This document shows positions 1 through 11,470 of a stretch of DNA of 64,000 nucleotides, one piece after another (the first letter of the stretch is position 1; every line of letters begins with the position of its first letter). The notes below the pieces were generated by a model. The model searched no databases. It saw only the letters and a list, made by a program, of their open reading frames with translations, and was not told where the DNA came from. This stretch comes from Ashinkailepas kermadecensis (Eukaryota; Arthropoda; Thecostraca; Neolepadidae). Both the position numbers and the translations under genes were made by a program. The DNA is taken from assembly GCA_034440615.1 (NCBI GenBank), contig JAOTOM010005049.1:124001-188000 (forward strand), written 5' to 3'.

Positions 1-1170
1 AATGGCATAAAAAAGAATGCCTTCAGCGCGCGAAGAGCGCCAAAAAATGGATTCGCATGGTAAAAGGGTCAACATTTCTTGTTTGATCCCGTGTATTTTT
101 GGTTGTTAAGGCAGAGGGCACGGGCTCCCGGACCACTTACCCCTCTTGGCTGTACCTCTGCTAAGGTGCAGTGTGGTGTGCTGTACTATGGTGTGGTATG
201 GTGAGGTGCTGTCTGATGCAGCACGTGCAAAGGGAAAACATCAAGGAAAAATAGCAAGGGAAGCAACTACAAATAAGCAAATTATCAACTAGCGTGGTGC
301 TCTAGTCAACTCCTTTGCCATACTTTGCAGACTGGTTGCTGGCCTGGGATAGTGTTCAAGAATCAGCTTGGTGTTGGGGTGCCAGAATGGAAAATTATCC
401 TCCAAGATGTGGTTTGAGAGTGGAATATTCTGGTTAAATCGGGGGGAAATATGTCATTCATTTTAGAGCAAGTAGTCAATTTGCGTTTTCTCAGCCAGCT
501 TTTTTATTCTTTTGTTTTTAAGAGGGGAAAACGATAGAAGATATAATTAGATATTAGTGAAAATTATTTCATCTGAGATGAAATAGTAAGAAAGGAGTAG
601 AAAACGATTTAATCTGAGGTGTCATCTTGTACCAAAATCTGAATATTTTGGGATGATGGAATGGGGCATCGGCAATCAAAGAATAGCTAGATATAATGGT
701 GTAGGAAAGCCTTGGTAAGTACACCGGAAATTCACCATTCAATGCCAGAGGACAAAGCTGAATCCAAGACTTGTGGGCAATTATTCCTTGTCTACTGATT
801 TGCTGCTTCTGATGCAAGGGCATTAATTAGTTTGGCAAGTTATTTTAATTTGATGGCCAGGAAAACTATGGGTCATGACCAGGGGGTGTCATACTGGTGG
901 GCCTGGCCTCTTGGAAGCCTGCTCTGTCCTACCCCTGGGAGAGCCAGTGCCCAACATTATGAAAGCAGCATTTAAAGAATGTGCCCTCTTGTTAACTATT
1001 GTGCCCATTTGGCACAGCTGAGGCTTCCTGTGGGAAAAAAAAATCTGACTGTGCCCTTAGTCATGACACAAGCTGCAAAACATAGCAGGTTTCAATGAGA
1101 TCTTGTTGGGGCAGCATTCTGACTTTGGGGAAGATATTTTTTCAGTATTGGTCAGGCAGTGCAGAGGCGT
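1..1170. other. AT-rich unique DNA, nothing recognised
   Basis: This stretch is mixed-composition, mostly AT-rich sequence with short poly-A and poly-T runs. I see no conserved protein reading, no RNA fold and no tandem array. An 84-codon minus-strand open frame (569-823) has no recognisable motif. Confidence 0.5.
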
Positions 1171-1174
1171 ATGC

Positions 1175-1372
1175 AGAGGCGTAGCTAAGGGCGGCTCGGG
1201 GGCCCGCTCCCTCCCCCTTAGGAACCAAAAATACACCAGATAAAACTTTTTGTTTTAGGTTTTCACCACATCAAGGGAATTTTCGGCGCGATTCATGCGC
1301 GAAAGCCGTCTCTGCTTCATAACATATTTGGGGGTCTGGCCTCCCTGGAGAAAATCCTGGCCGCGCCCCTGG
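1175..1372. mobile_element. hAT-like MITE candidate, about 200 bp
   Basis: The left edge reads CAGAGGCGTAGCTAAGG. The right edge, read on the minus strand, is CAGGGGCGCGGCCAGG. These are similar imperfect terminal inverted repeats of the CAGNGGCG type common in hAT elements. The flanking 8-mers (GGCGTATG and GTAATATG) match at only five positions, so the target duplication is decayed or absent. No coding capacity remains. Confidence 0.4.
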
Positions 1373-1611
1373 TAATATGTGGCAGGTCTTGGAACCTGGG
1401 ATAGGCTTAATGAAGATCGGGGCACAGAGCAGCACAGCATTGTTGAAGGCTGCCTCACATGGGGAAACTTGCAGCCTGTCTGGGGCAGAACTTTTGCTTC
1501 TCCAAACATCTTGTCCAAGTCCGTGATATAGCCTGCAGTCAAGAGTCACAATGCAGCAGGCATAGATCTCGTGCTACTAAGGATCTTTGAAGAGCAAATA
1601 GCTACACACAG

Positions 1612-1615
<4 letters not shown>

Positions 1616-1655
<40 letters not shown>
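1616..1655. repeat. (TA)n microsatellite
   Basis: About 20 uninterrupted TA dinucleotides, ending in a short T run. The DNA from here to 2,110 is otherwise unique and AT-rich, with nothing I recognise. Confidence 0.95.
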
Positions 1656-1657
<2 letters not shown>

Positions 1658-2117
1658 TTTGTGCCCAGGCAAGCAACGGTGAGAATGACAAAATGTGTGT
1701 GGCATCTGTGACACCAACTGCATATCCTGAATGCAAGGGTATTATATTTTTTTTCGCTACAGGTATGGTTCTTGTATTTTCTTGCCAAATGCTGAAAAAT
1801 GGCAGTCTATATTTTACAGTTCAGAGTTGTAACCAATCTTCCAGGAATTTCACAGTAACTTGGTGAAGCCATATTTGTTTAGAAGACTCCATTCCAATGT
1901 CAGATAACAAACTAACAGATCTTGAAGGAAGCTGGGTGAAAATGATGGAAACAGCCTAGACTGAAGTGATGTGTGATGCATGATATAAATAACGGAAGAA
2001 AATTGTATAAAACACTCAATATTTCACCTAAGTATCTGTGCCACCATGTCACTTATGGTGAAAAATAGTAAGAGCAAAAGTGAAGAAGCTGTTAGTTGTC
2101 GCCACGGCCTAGCAGGT

Positions 2118-2800
2118 AGCCGTGGCGAAATACAGGTGGCCCGCCGCTGGCCAGCAGTCGCAGGCGACACACACCGGTGGCCCGCCGGCCAGCAGGCGCA
2201 GCCGACAGACACCGGTGGCCCGCCGGCCAGCAGTCGCAGGCGACAGACACCGGTGGCCCGCCGGCCAGCAGTCGCAGGCGACAGACACCGGTGGCCCGCT
2301 GGCCAGCAGTCGCAGCCGACAGACACCGGTGGCCCGCTGGCCAGCAGTCGCAGGCGACAGACACCGGTGGCCCGCTGGCCAGCAGTCGCAGCCGACAGAC
2401 ACCGGTGGCCCGCTGGCCAGCAGTCGCAGGCGACAGACACCGGTGGCTCCGGCCAGCAGTGCGCAGACACCGGGGCCCCCAGCAATCGCAGGCGACAGAC
2501 ACCGGTGGCCCGCTGGCCAGCAGTCGCAGCCGACAGACACCGGTGGCCCGCCGGCCAGCAGTCGCAGCCGACAGACACCGGTGGCCCGCCGGCCAGCAGT
2601 CGCAGGCGACAGACACCGGTGGCCCGCTGGCCAGCAGTCGCAGCCGACAGACACCGGTGGCCCGCTGGCCAGCAGTCGCAGGCGACAGACACCGGTGGCC
2701 CGCCGGCCAGCAGTCGCAGGCGACAGACACCGGTGGCCCGCCGGCCAGCAATCGCAGGCGACAGACACCGGTGGACCGCCGGCCAGCAGTCGCAGGCGCG
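2118..2800. repeat. 38-bp minisatellite, about 18 copies
   Basis: The unit contains CAGACACCGGTGGCCCGC followed by a GGCCAGCAGTCGCAG segment, repeating every 38 bp. Variants are mainly CCG/CTG and AGC/AGG switches. One shorter degenerate unit sits near 2,445-2,485. Because 38 is not a multiple of three, every frame cycles through the same peptides, which creates overlapping 220-300 codon open frames on both strands. These are repeat artefacts. Confidence 0.95.
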
Positions 2801-2993
2801 TGTACCACGCCGCAGCACGACACCGCCGCTACTCTGTGTCGCCCATCCAGCTCGCATAGCCCATTTTGCAGCGAGAGCACTGGTCAAGATCCTGGGGCGG
2901 ATCGAGCGGCTCGGTCTGGGTCTACTTCAGTCGGTTTGGAAATATTTATTTAACTGATCAGACGACAGCTTACGCTACCCATTAAGGCCTCTG

Positions 2994-3170
<177 letters not shown>

Positions 3171-3880
3171 TATAAAATATACCTCGCCTCCCCACACACC
3201 CACCAGCTCCCTGCACCACTTCTCCAGGGAAGAGGAAAGCAAACGATTAAGGAAGAAACAGGATTTAATGGTCAGCATTATTCAAGAACAAAAATAGAAG
3301 GATCTAACCTGAAGGGAGAAACATTTTTCCTTTTTGTCACTCCCTTGATAGATATCTCTCACTGTTTGCTTGCAAACAGAATGTTCCTCTGCGCCCGTCT
3401 CCGTCCTTGGTCTCTAGCTTTCAAGAATGCTCACCATTAGTCATGCACCCATCCTTCCGCCCCCCCCCCTCCCCTCACCTCCGCCCCCTACCGAGTAACT
3501 GCGGTTCTCATCTGCTCTGCCTTCTGCTGGAACTTTGCATCTACATCTCTCCGACAGGCGCCTCCGCCGCCTCAATAACGGTCTCGCACATCGTAGCGCC
3601 AGAAGCTCGGTAGAAAATCAATCCGCAGGAAAGCAGCGCTGTTCCGTCTGACCTGATTCCAGGACGCGGCCATTTCTCTATGTGCCAATCTGTTTCAAAT
3701 CAGCTGGCGCCTGTCTAAATTTCAAATGAGCCCATCCGGAGGCCCCCAGTGGAATCGCACGAACAGCTGAACCCACGATCGTTCCGATGCTGCGCCAGAA
3801 TAAATTGAAATCATAAAGTGAAATTGAGACGAGACCTGGCAAGCCCTGCCTCTTCAAGCATTCAGCTCGAGTGAAGCTCT
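3171..3880. other. Unique sequence upstream of a CpG island
   Basis: Mixed sequence with a poly-C tract near 3,460-3,470. No gene, RNA or repeat family is recognised. GC content rises toward 3,880. Confidence 0.4.
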
Positions 3881-4520
3881 TAAGCCGGTCCGAATGCTTC
3901 GATATCAGCCGACCGAGGCCTGGCTGGAATCCGCGGCGACGGCGCTCCTCCTCCGCTCTCTCTCAGCGTCGGCGTCCACCGCTCTACCTCCGACCCAGTC
4001 GGTCACAGCGGCGGGACCGGCGACCGTGCCGGCCCAACTCGGTCTGTGAGCGTGTCTGCTCTCAGGTCGCTATTGATCTTTTCCCGGCCCGAAGTAAACA
4101 AAGTCTTTACTGAAATATTCAGTCCCTGCCGGCGGCCGGCTGGAGCCGGGCTCGCGGCGGGCGGGGAGGTGCTACGGCCGCCCAGCGCCGCCTCCCATTG
4201 GCTGATCGGCCGATCGCCGGACGCCGATTGGAAGAGACGATCGTCGATTGAACGCTGATTGGAAAAGACGCGCCCGGTATCGGCGATCAATGGACGGCGA
4301 CGGCTCGGCGCGCGGCCATTGCCGCTCTCGGTCGTGGGAGGTGACACGCCCTCAACAGACCAATCGCCTGTCGAGTATCGAACCGTTCGAGGACGTATCG
4401 GTGCGATTGGCGGGCGGGGGCGGCGGCGCAGAGGCCTGCGCGGCACTGCTCATTCGCGTACACCCCACCTGCAGGCCGCATCACTCCACTGCCAACCGAT
4501 TAGCAAATGCGGAGCGCAAC
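3880..4520. promoter_or_regulatory. CpG island with CCAAT-box cluster, promoter candidate
   Basis: This GC-rich stretch is dense in CpG. ATTGG or CCAAT pentamers occur in both orientations near 4,196, 4,227, 4,257, 4,359 and 4,405; the first and last have the context ATTGGCTG and GATTGGCGGG. A GCGGCCATTG motif, resembling a YY1 site, lies near 4,312. Repeated CCAAT boxes are the known binding sites of NF-Y in animal proximal promoters. No convincing coding exon follows, so the transcribed direction is unknown. Confidence 0.5.
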
Positions 4521-4637
4521 TTTCCCACGGATTCCGAGCGTTTTTGCAGCCTTTTTTCCATTCGGCAGCGGCAAAAGCTGATGCATTACAAAAAGAGCAT
4601 CTCTCGGAACGAAGCTGGACACATCGAGTTGGCGGAT

Positions 4638-4660
4638 CCGCAGCAACAGCAGCAGCAGCT
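4638..4660. repeat. Short CAG/CAA run
   Basis: A CAG-rich trinucleotide run that would encode six glutamines in one plus frame. Nothing nearby supports a real exon. Confidence 0.6.
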
Positions 4661-4759
4661 CGACCCAGCGCATGGACTGCCGGTTAACTTTCGGGGCAGT
4701 CGGCAGCTCGTATATTTTGGCCGATGCACTGGCTCGTTTTCGACGAGTGTAAAATAATA

Positions 4760-5475
4760 CGCTTTCTGGTAACGCTTGATGTAGTTTGTTGGTTTAATGG
4801 GTAGCAGCGAGCGCTTCTTCGGTCCATTGTTCCACTTTGATTGGGTTGTTCATCATTTTTATTGCTGCCATCTTTAATTCAAATAAATGTCCACAGTTTG
4901 GCGATCCATCATATGTCATTGCTACGACCTCCGGTGAAATCAAGCGACGTCGGAACTACTTGACCATATTTCGTGTATTTGAAGCAATTGCATGTTATTT
5001 TGTGTATTCCAGTACACATTTCGCACATGTCTATACACAGAAAATTTGCATCTTGTCATAGTATTGAAACAAGCACCCGAAAGTTACACCTGATTGAAGT
5101 GACTTAACTAAACATGCCAACTACAGTGTGGTAGATTGAGTGAAGGCGGCGATAAAAAAATACAGAAACAATCTTCCTTTCAGATGAGGCTGTACCGGTT
5201 GTTTTAAGGAATGGAAAATCATTCAAGTGTATCACAACAAACATGACGACCGATTTGTGTCAGGTTTACATTTTATTGATTGCGGATGGGTTCAGAAATT
5301 GGTTTCAGTTAAACACTTTTCTACATGCCATTCGGCTCTATTTCCGATGATTCTCGATTTACGTTGCCAAAGTCATGCATTGTGTGTCGGGAAAGGGATT
5401 TGTGCGTGTGATTGAATGACAGATGCGCTCGCTAATAATTATGTGCAATGGCTGAACAAATTCGTTGTGCTAAAA
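4760..5475. other. AT-rich unique DNA
   Basis: I see no gene, RNA or tandem array here. Confidence 0.4.
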
Positions 5476-5613
5476 TGTGTTCCGGAGTCGCACTGAAGTA
5501 GAGGCACAATCGATAACGAAGCCTACCCAAAGGCGTCCCGGAGTCGTTGCAAAGTACAAGCGCACGCGACAACGAGGCCCACCCAAAGGTGTTCCGGAGT
5601 CAGTGGCGCACCG
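5476..5613. repeat. About 56-bp direct repeat, 2-3 copies
   Basis: The motif CCGGAGTC recurs at about 5,481, 5,539 and 5,593. The last two are each preceded by ACCCAAAGG. The block abuts the hAT-like terminus that follows. Confidence 0.6.
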
Positions 5614-6395
5614 AGGGGGCATTGGGGACAGTCCCCCCCCCCCCCCTGACAGGTTCAGGGCCCCCAAGAATCGTGACGAGGTTCGGAAAATCCCGCTGGG
5701 CCCTCATAAATAGGACCGGGCAGCTAAAAAACACATTGGGGCCCTACAAATCGCATTGGGGACCTAAAATCGTATTGCGAGCCATACAATCGCATTGGGC
5801 CCCTACAATTACACTGGGGGCTGAGATTCGTACCGAGGCCTCAGGAAATCACATTGGAGCGCAAAAATATTTCTGGGTCCATAAAAACGACGCTGGGGGC
5901 TTCAGACCGTGGAACCGAGGCCTTTGAAAATACCGCTGGGGCCCAAAAAGTCGCGAACGGGCCCCTGAAAACTACGCTGGGCCTCAAAAGATCGGACCGG
6001 GGCTCCTGGAAATCACGCTGGTGGCCCAAAAAGTCTCGCCGGGCCCCCGCAAAATGGCGCTGGAGCCTCGGGGGCGTCAGGCCGGGCCATTGAAAATCGC
6101 GCTGGAGTCCCCAAGATGTCGGACTGGGGCCCCTAAAAATCATGCCGGACGCTCAAAAAGTTTTGACGGGTCCTTGAAATCACGATGGGGGCTCCAAAAA
6201 GACGGCATTGGCCCCCGAAAATTAAGTTGGGGCCCCATAAGATCAGGCAGGGCCCCTGAAAATAGCGTTGGGGCTCCCAACAAGTCTGACCGGGGTCTCT
6301 GAAAATCACGCTGGGGGTCACAAAAGTTCACGCCTTGGCCCCTGAAAATCACACAATGGGTCCAAAAAAGTCGTGCGGGGTTCTTGGGATTGCCG
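5601..6395. mobile_element. hAT-like terminus with about 41-bp degenerate repeats
   Basis: The left edge reads CAGTGGCGCACCGAGGGGG, a hAT-type terminus, followed by GGGGAC and a poly-C tract. From about 5,690 a degenerate repeat of about 41 bp runs for some 17 units. Each unit has a TGAAAATCACGCTGGGG-like half and a CCAAAAAGTCG-like half. No right terminus or target duplication was found, so the element may be truncated at the right. Open frames in both directions are by-products of the repeat. Confidence 0.5.
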
Positions 6396-6399
6396 ACTG

Positions 6400-9105
6400 A
6401 GATCACTTGCCTGCATAGACACATTCAATGGAAATATATTATAGCAACAACACGAAGTGAGCCCCAACTCGGACCCGGTCATACAGAGCACCACGTACCA
6501 TTCAAATCAAACAACAGTCAGCACTCGACAATGCGAGTAAGGTCATATGAAAAAAAATGAGTATACGAATAAACTCTAAGCTTCCAATGGCACCACAAAA
6601 TTGCGCATTTTTACAACACCAGACACTCGCGTCCTGGTTGATGACGATTTACATCAATGCAAAATAAATCACTGAACGTGACGCAAGAAATCTCAAACGG
6701 AGCTGTACGCTTCGACGGTTTGTGTCTGTACTAAAATTGGCTCACCTGATCTGTGCCCGTGGGACTTGAAGAAGACTTTCAGTGAATGCTGCTGTTGCTG
6801 TTCACCTCTGAATCTCGTGCCGGTTGGCCTGGGATCACGTCACGAAAGGTATCCAGTCCGATGTACATTTTACGAGAGGTACAGTGCTGTCGTTTTTTTT
6901 TCTTCGATCTGACGATACCTAGGGGAAGAAAAGACTTTCAGTGAATGTTTTTGGTGGCTTTTACTTCTGGGTTGTGTGGAGGAAAACCCGGGGTCACAAC
7001 AGGTACTCAGAGCGACGTGCATTTGTACGAGGAGTCGTCGAATGCTGTGCTTTGGAATGCGATTTTACAATATCTTGAGGTTGGAAAGACTTCTAATCAA
7101 TGGCTTTGGTGGTTTTTGACCTCTGGGTCGCGTGGTGGCTAACCTGGTTTCACGAGAGCTATTCAGACGGACGTATAGTTTTACAAGGAATCGAATGGTG
7201 CACGCTTCATTGAGACCTGACAATATGTAAAGGTCGAGACAAGTTTTCAGTAACTTTTGGGGCATAGGTACTAAAAAACAGAAATTTGTTTTTCGCCATG
7301 TTTGTCGATGTAGTGTCACAAAATTGTGTAGACAGGTGGATCTTTTCTTGTAAATTCAGTGGTGTATCGAAATGAGCTTGGGTGCAGACGTTTCGACGTG
7401 AGACATGTTTTTTTTTGTTCGAAATCGTTCAACTTTCGGTAGTTCAGCATCACCCAAAAACTGCTGACCGACAACATATTTGTTGCCGGACCGGCATCCG
7501 AATTTCGGCCCGATAAGCTTTGCCGGATTTGGTGTGCTGGCCACAGTTTACGCTCTCGGACGGTTTACCACTATTTGAGTACCTAATATTTGGCGTCACT
7601 AGGAAGCAGTGCTGACACGTGACTACGAGAAAGAGAAAGACTAGACGAGACTACGAAGTAGACTACGTACGAGAAGGAAAATTAGTTTCGAGGTAAAACT
7701 AAAGGATATATTTTTGAGCATGGGGAATGTCGGGTCAGCAGGATATGCCACGTTGTGATGTAAGTCGTTCAGTTTAAAGCTTACTCTTGGCTTCTCTTGT
7801 CCAGTGATATCATTTTTCTGCAGCACCAGCTCGACGAGAATGCGAAGTGCGACTACCTGTGTCCACCAATGAGCAATGCACAGCAGCGCATTGATTACGT
7901 CAATTCCCTGCCCGTGCCTCGCGCCTCTTCGACGTTAATTTAGAGACCAGGAAGACATATATTTGCCCTATTGTCATGCAAAACATTGTTTAAAAAATAC
8001 TCCGTAACTTGAAATTTTCCGATGCACAATGGATGTATACGGCAATTATGTGCTCATTGCCATAATTCAAATCAGAAGCGACGCAATCGGTGAAAAGATC
8101 TTTGCTCTCACCAGAGGGTGGAGCCCCACCCTGCTCGCGCAAGGGGCTCCGAGCACAAGAGCCCCATAAGTTTCGCCGCCAATGTGGTCACGTACAGAGT
8201 CTGACTGGCTGCTTGCACGCACTTGCACGCACTTGCACCAAATACCATCGTACTCCTCTGCGCGTCGCTTCCTCTCCCTCCACCCCACCCCCTCCCCGCC
8301 CCTTGGATTTGCTGGCGACTGTGCGCCGCTCTGGTGCAGCTCTGGCGCAGCTCTGGCGAAGCTCTGGCGACCCAATTTTAATTAACTTTGCAGCGATCCT
8401 GTCAACAGATGAATGGAGTGTTCCGTCGCGCGACAATGGGCAACGCGGTAAGAATGGGTCTCGTCCATATTGGAGCCGCCCCTGGAGAAATAAGCGGTTA
8501 AAGATTTAGAACAAAGCCGTTGGTTTTGATGAGATGGCTACGAGGAACCATCCGCGCCGGAGAATAGATCCTGCGAGAAGGCCGCGGTGTGGCGTGATCG
8601 CCCGAGTCCGCCGAACAGGGCAGCCGCTCGCCTGTCATGTGAGGTGTGTGGCGGACATCGGAGCTCGATCCCAGCAGCTCACGCCACTGTCTCCAGTTCT
8701 GCGAACTGTTGTCGGCTTGAAGCGGCAGTTTGGTGTGCCGAACCCCACATGTAGCTCGGTCGTGGTTGGCGTCCTGGCTTCTCAGTTCTCGCTTGATAAC
8801 ACAATAAATGGGAATGTAAGAGGTACGCCTGGGAAGCGTAAGCAAACATGCATTTCCTGTCCGTGTGTTCGTGCGTTATCAGCCTTGCTGTGCCAGGAGC
8901 CTATCTGGAGAAAACCCGGCTCCTATGCGCAAGGACTTACTTCGGGCTTCAAATTTTAACTTGGAACATCACTTAATTGCATTGAATATCAAGACGTTTT
9001 TGCATTATTTCCGGTAACGGTTTTATCTTGAGCAATTTCCCCAAATACCCGTAATGAACCATGGAATTAAGCCTTCTTAAAAATAGTAGCCCAATTTTAC
9101 TGCAA
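6400..9105. other. Unique DNA without recognised genes
   Basis: AT-rich to about 8,050, then mixed. Small repeats include three TTGCACGCAC-type units near 8,212-8,236 and three 12-bp AGCTCTGGCGNA units near 8,337-8,370. Open frames at 8,534-8,959 (plus) and 8,498-8,845 (minus) overlap each other and show no recognisable domain. Confidence 0.4.
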
Positions 9106-9111
9106 CGTCCT

Positions 9112-9900
9112 CCCGACACCAGTGGCATGCTTAGACACCGGTACCAGTGGCATGCCTAGGCACCGGCACCAGTGCTATGCTCAGACACCGGTACCAGTGG
9201 TATGCCTAGACACCGGTACCAGTGGCATGCCTAGGCACCGGCACCAGTGCTATGCTTAGACACCGGTACCAGTGGTATGCCTAGACACCGGTACCAGTGG
9301 TATGCTTAGACACTGGTACCAGTGGCATGCATGGGCACTGGTACCAGTGGTATGCCTAAGCACCGGTACCAGTGGTATGCCTAGACACCGGCACCAGTGG
9401 TATGCCTAGGCGCAGGCACCAGTGGTATGTCTAGGCATCGGTACCGGTGGTATGCCTAGACACCGGCACCAGTGGTATGCCTAAGCACCGACACCAGTGG
9501 TATGCCTATGGATATCTCGTGAAGGGGACGAGTGGTCTAGGGGTTAGATGCTCGTCTCACAATCGAAAGATTTTGGGTTCGAATCTCACCTGTCGCTACT
9601 CTTCGCCCGCGACCAATCGGCGTAAGAGATTGGCGACGCTATATGACTCAACGGTACCAGTGGTATGCCTAGACACCGGTACCAGTGGTATGCTTAGACA
9701 CTGGTACCAGTGGCATGCATGGGCACTGGTACCAGTGGTATGCCTAAGCACCGGTACCAGTGGTATGCCTAGACACCAGCACCAGTGGTATGCCTAGGCG
9801 CAGGCACCAGTGGTATGTCTGGGCATCGGTACCAGTGGTATGCCTAGACACCGGCACCAGTGGTATGCCTAAGCACCGACACCAGTGGTATGCCTATGGA
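9112..9900. repeat. 25-bp minisatellite interrupted by SINE
   Basis: The unit is ACCGGTACCAGTGGTATGCC plus about five variable bases, with a 25-bp period. It runs at 9,112-9,510 and again at 9,655-9,898. The second run repeats the variant order of the end of the first, so it arose by block duplication and not by independent expansion. Confidence 0.9.
9525..9650 (+). mobile_element. tRNA-derived SINE, copy 1
   Basis: The head has a pol III A-box-like GTGGTCTAGGGGTTAG and a B box GGTTCGAATC near 9,576-9,585. The anticodon-arm region, CTCGTCTCACAATCGAAAG, resembles a tRNA-Val (CAC) arm. The acceptor ends do not pair, which argues against a working tRNA. The body continues to about 9,650, ending in ATGACTCAACGG. 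Confidence 0.6.
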
Positions 9901-9912
9901 TATCCCGTGAAG

Positions 9913-10043
9913 GGGACGAGTGGTCTAGGGGTTAGATGCTCGTCTCACAATCGAAAGATTTTGGGTTCGAATCTCACCTGTCGCTGCTCTTCGCCCGCGA
10001 CCAATCGGCGTAAGAGATTGGCGACGCTATATGACTCAACGGT
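9913..10043 (+). mobile_element. tRNA-derived SINE, copy 2
   Basis: Nearly identical to copy 1 and displaced by exactly 388 bp together with its flanking minisatellite. It differs by a few substitutions, such as GATATCC for GATATCT just upstream. It is followed by unique DNA where copy 1 is followed by the repeat. Confidence 0.6.
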
Positions 10044-10545
10044 CGACGTGTCGTAAAACCAATAACTAACCAACCAACCTGTGAAGCATTGTAGGCCTCA
10101 GGACATCACGCAATGTTTTCCGGTACTTTTGCTAAAAACCGGCGTTATAGTAACTGCATAACTAACCCTATAGTTGTAACTGTTATAGTAACCGTTAAAG
10201 TTTATAGTATAGTATATAGTATATAGTAACCATTAAAGTTATAGTAACCCTATAACTGCATTATATGCTAAATATGGCAAGGAATGATAACAATGGAAAA
10301 TGTGCGGACAATCCGATAACAAAGCGGTGTAATTACCGGTGGAAGGACGGCCCACCTGCGCCCTTCGGCACCGCGCCGGGTCACTGACCTGGGCTGGTCT
10401 ACAAACACGGCCGAGCCGACACGCATGGTTGCCTGCATGGACGTGTCTTCCAGGCCGGGTGGCCAATACCGGAACTGGACGGACATATTACACCTGAACC
10501 GAGACTCCAGGGAGCTTAGGTGGCTCTGGACCCCCCCCGCCTCTG
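10044..10545. other. AT-rich ATAGT-type simple sequence and unique DNA
   Basis: Between 10,145 and 10,260 the DNA is built from degenerate TATAGTAAC and GTTATAGT words. The remainder, including a GC-rich patch at 10,335-10,470, shows no gene or RNA I recognise. Confidence 0.5.
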
Positions 10546-10547
10546 TC

Positions 10548-10625
10548 GGTGGTTTGGTCTGTGTATGGCTAGTTTGGTCTGTGTGTGACTAGTTTGGTCT
10601 GTGTGTGGCTAGTATTGTCTATGTG
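10548..10625. repeat. 20-bp repeat, 3-4 copies
   Basis: The unit is TTTGGTCTGTGTGTGGCTAG with minor variants. Confidence 0.8.
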
Positions 10626-11180
10626 TACATGATATTGTAAGGACGACCTCCATCATGATGCCCTTGACTCCGCCTCGGAACAGTTTTGATAAAGAAGGTG
10701 CCCTTCATAAAACTGTTTTTTTTTAATCAGGCGTAGGTGTATTCATCATGAAACGTGGGATAATACAGATATTTGATTATCGTTTCTCCATCAAATTGTC
10801 TCCCTTTTTCGGTTTGCTTGTCCCGCCATTGCTAAGGTGTGCGTCGAGTCACTTTTCTCTTGTAGTCTGAATTGTTTTTGCTTAGGACAAAACAACTCTG
10901 TGTCTTAAAATTAGAAGTATCTCATATAAAGAAAATTCCTAAAATCAGTCTCCAGCTTGATATGTCTTGGGCCAGAGTCCACTTTAGTGCACTAGCTGTG
11001 GAAGAGGGTTCAAATCACCCAAAGCCGCAGTGATCGGCAATTTCCTTCATTTCTTAGGCGGAAATTCGCCGATACCGTTCAAATTCTTATTTTTCGTGCA
11101 CGTTTTGTCGCTGTCTTTTGCTCTGCCCCCCCCCGTCCCCGTCCACCCCCTCCACCCCACCACATCGTCGTAACACAATA
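10626..11180. other. Unique DNA, nothing recognised
   Basis: Mostly AT-rich, ending in a C-rich tract at 11,128-11,160. Confidence 0.4.
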
Positions 11181-11199
11181 TTTGCCATGCTGCCGTCAC

Positions 11200-11470
11200 C
11201 AGCCGAGACCGGCCGTCCAGCGGCGCGTCTCGCCGTGTGGACGATAAGAGGCGCTCCGTGATGAGTTTCAGCGGGGCGGCGGCGCGCGGCCGATCCACTT
11301 CGCCGTCAGTCACTGCGTGCCGGCCGTGCGTGCACGTGATCGTCGCCGGAAACGGACGGTCATCACACGTGCGAGCGCGCCGCGTGAAGACACGTGACGG
11401 CGGCGGTGGCCACGTGACCACGTGACGGGCCCGCCGGCGGCGCGAGAGAAAGGTCGGCTCAGCCCTGTAC
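11200..11470. promoter_or_regulatory. CpG island with five CACGTG E-boxes
   Basis: Perfect CACGTG palindromes lie at 11,333-11,338, 11,366-11,371, 11,391-11,396, 11,411-11,416 and 11,419-11,424. Four of the five are followed by A, giving CACGTGA, the core preferred by USF and MITF/TFE-type bHLH-zip factors. The last two are only 8 bp apart, start to start. Direction and target gene are unknown because no exon is recognised nearby. Confidence 0.5.

Noticed and set aside
8498..8959. Overlapping open frames on both strands, possible gag-like fragment
   Set aside because: A short resemblance (NSSQNWRQW) is too weak. No zinc knuckle, protease or reverse transcriptase reading lies nearby.
9525..9596. 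Functional tRNA-Val gene
   Set aside because: Acceptor stem ends do not pair and the T stem has a mismatch. The sequence extends into a SINE-like body and is duplicated.
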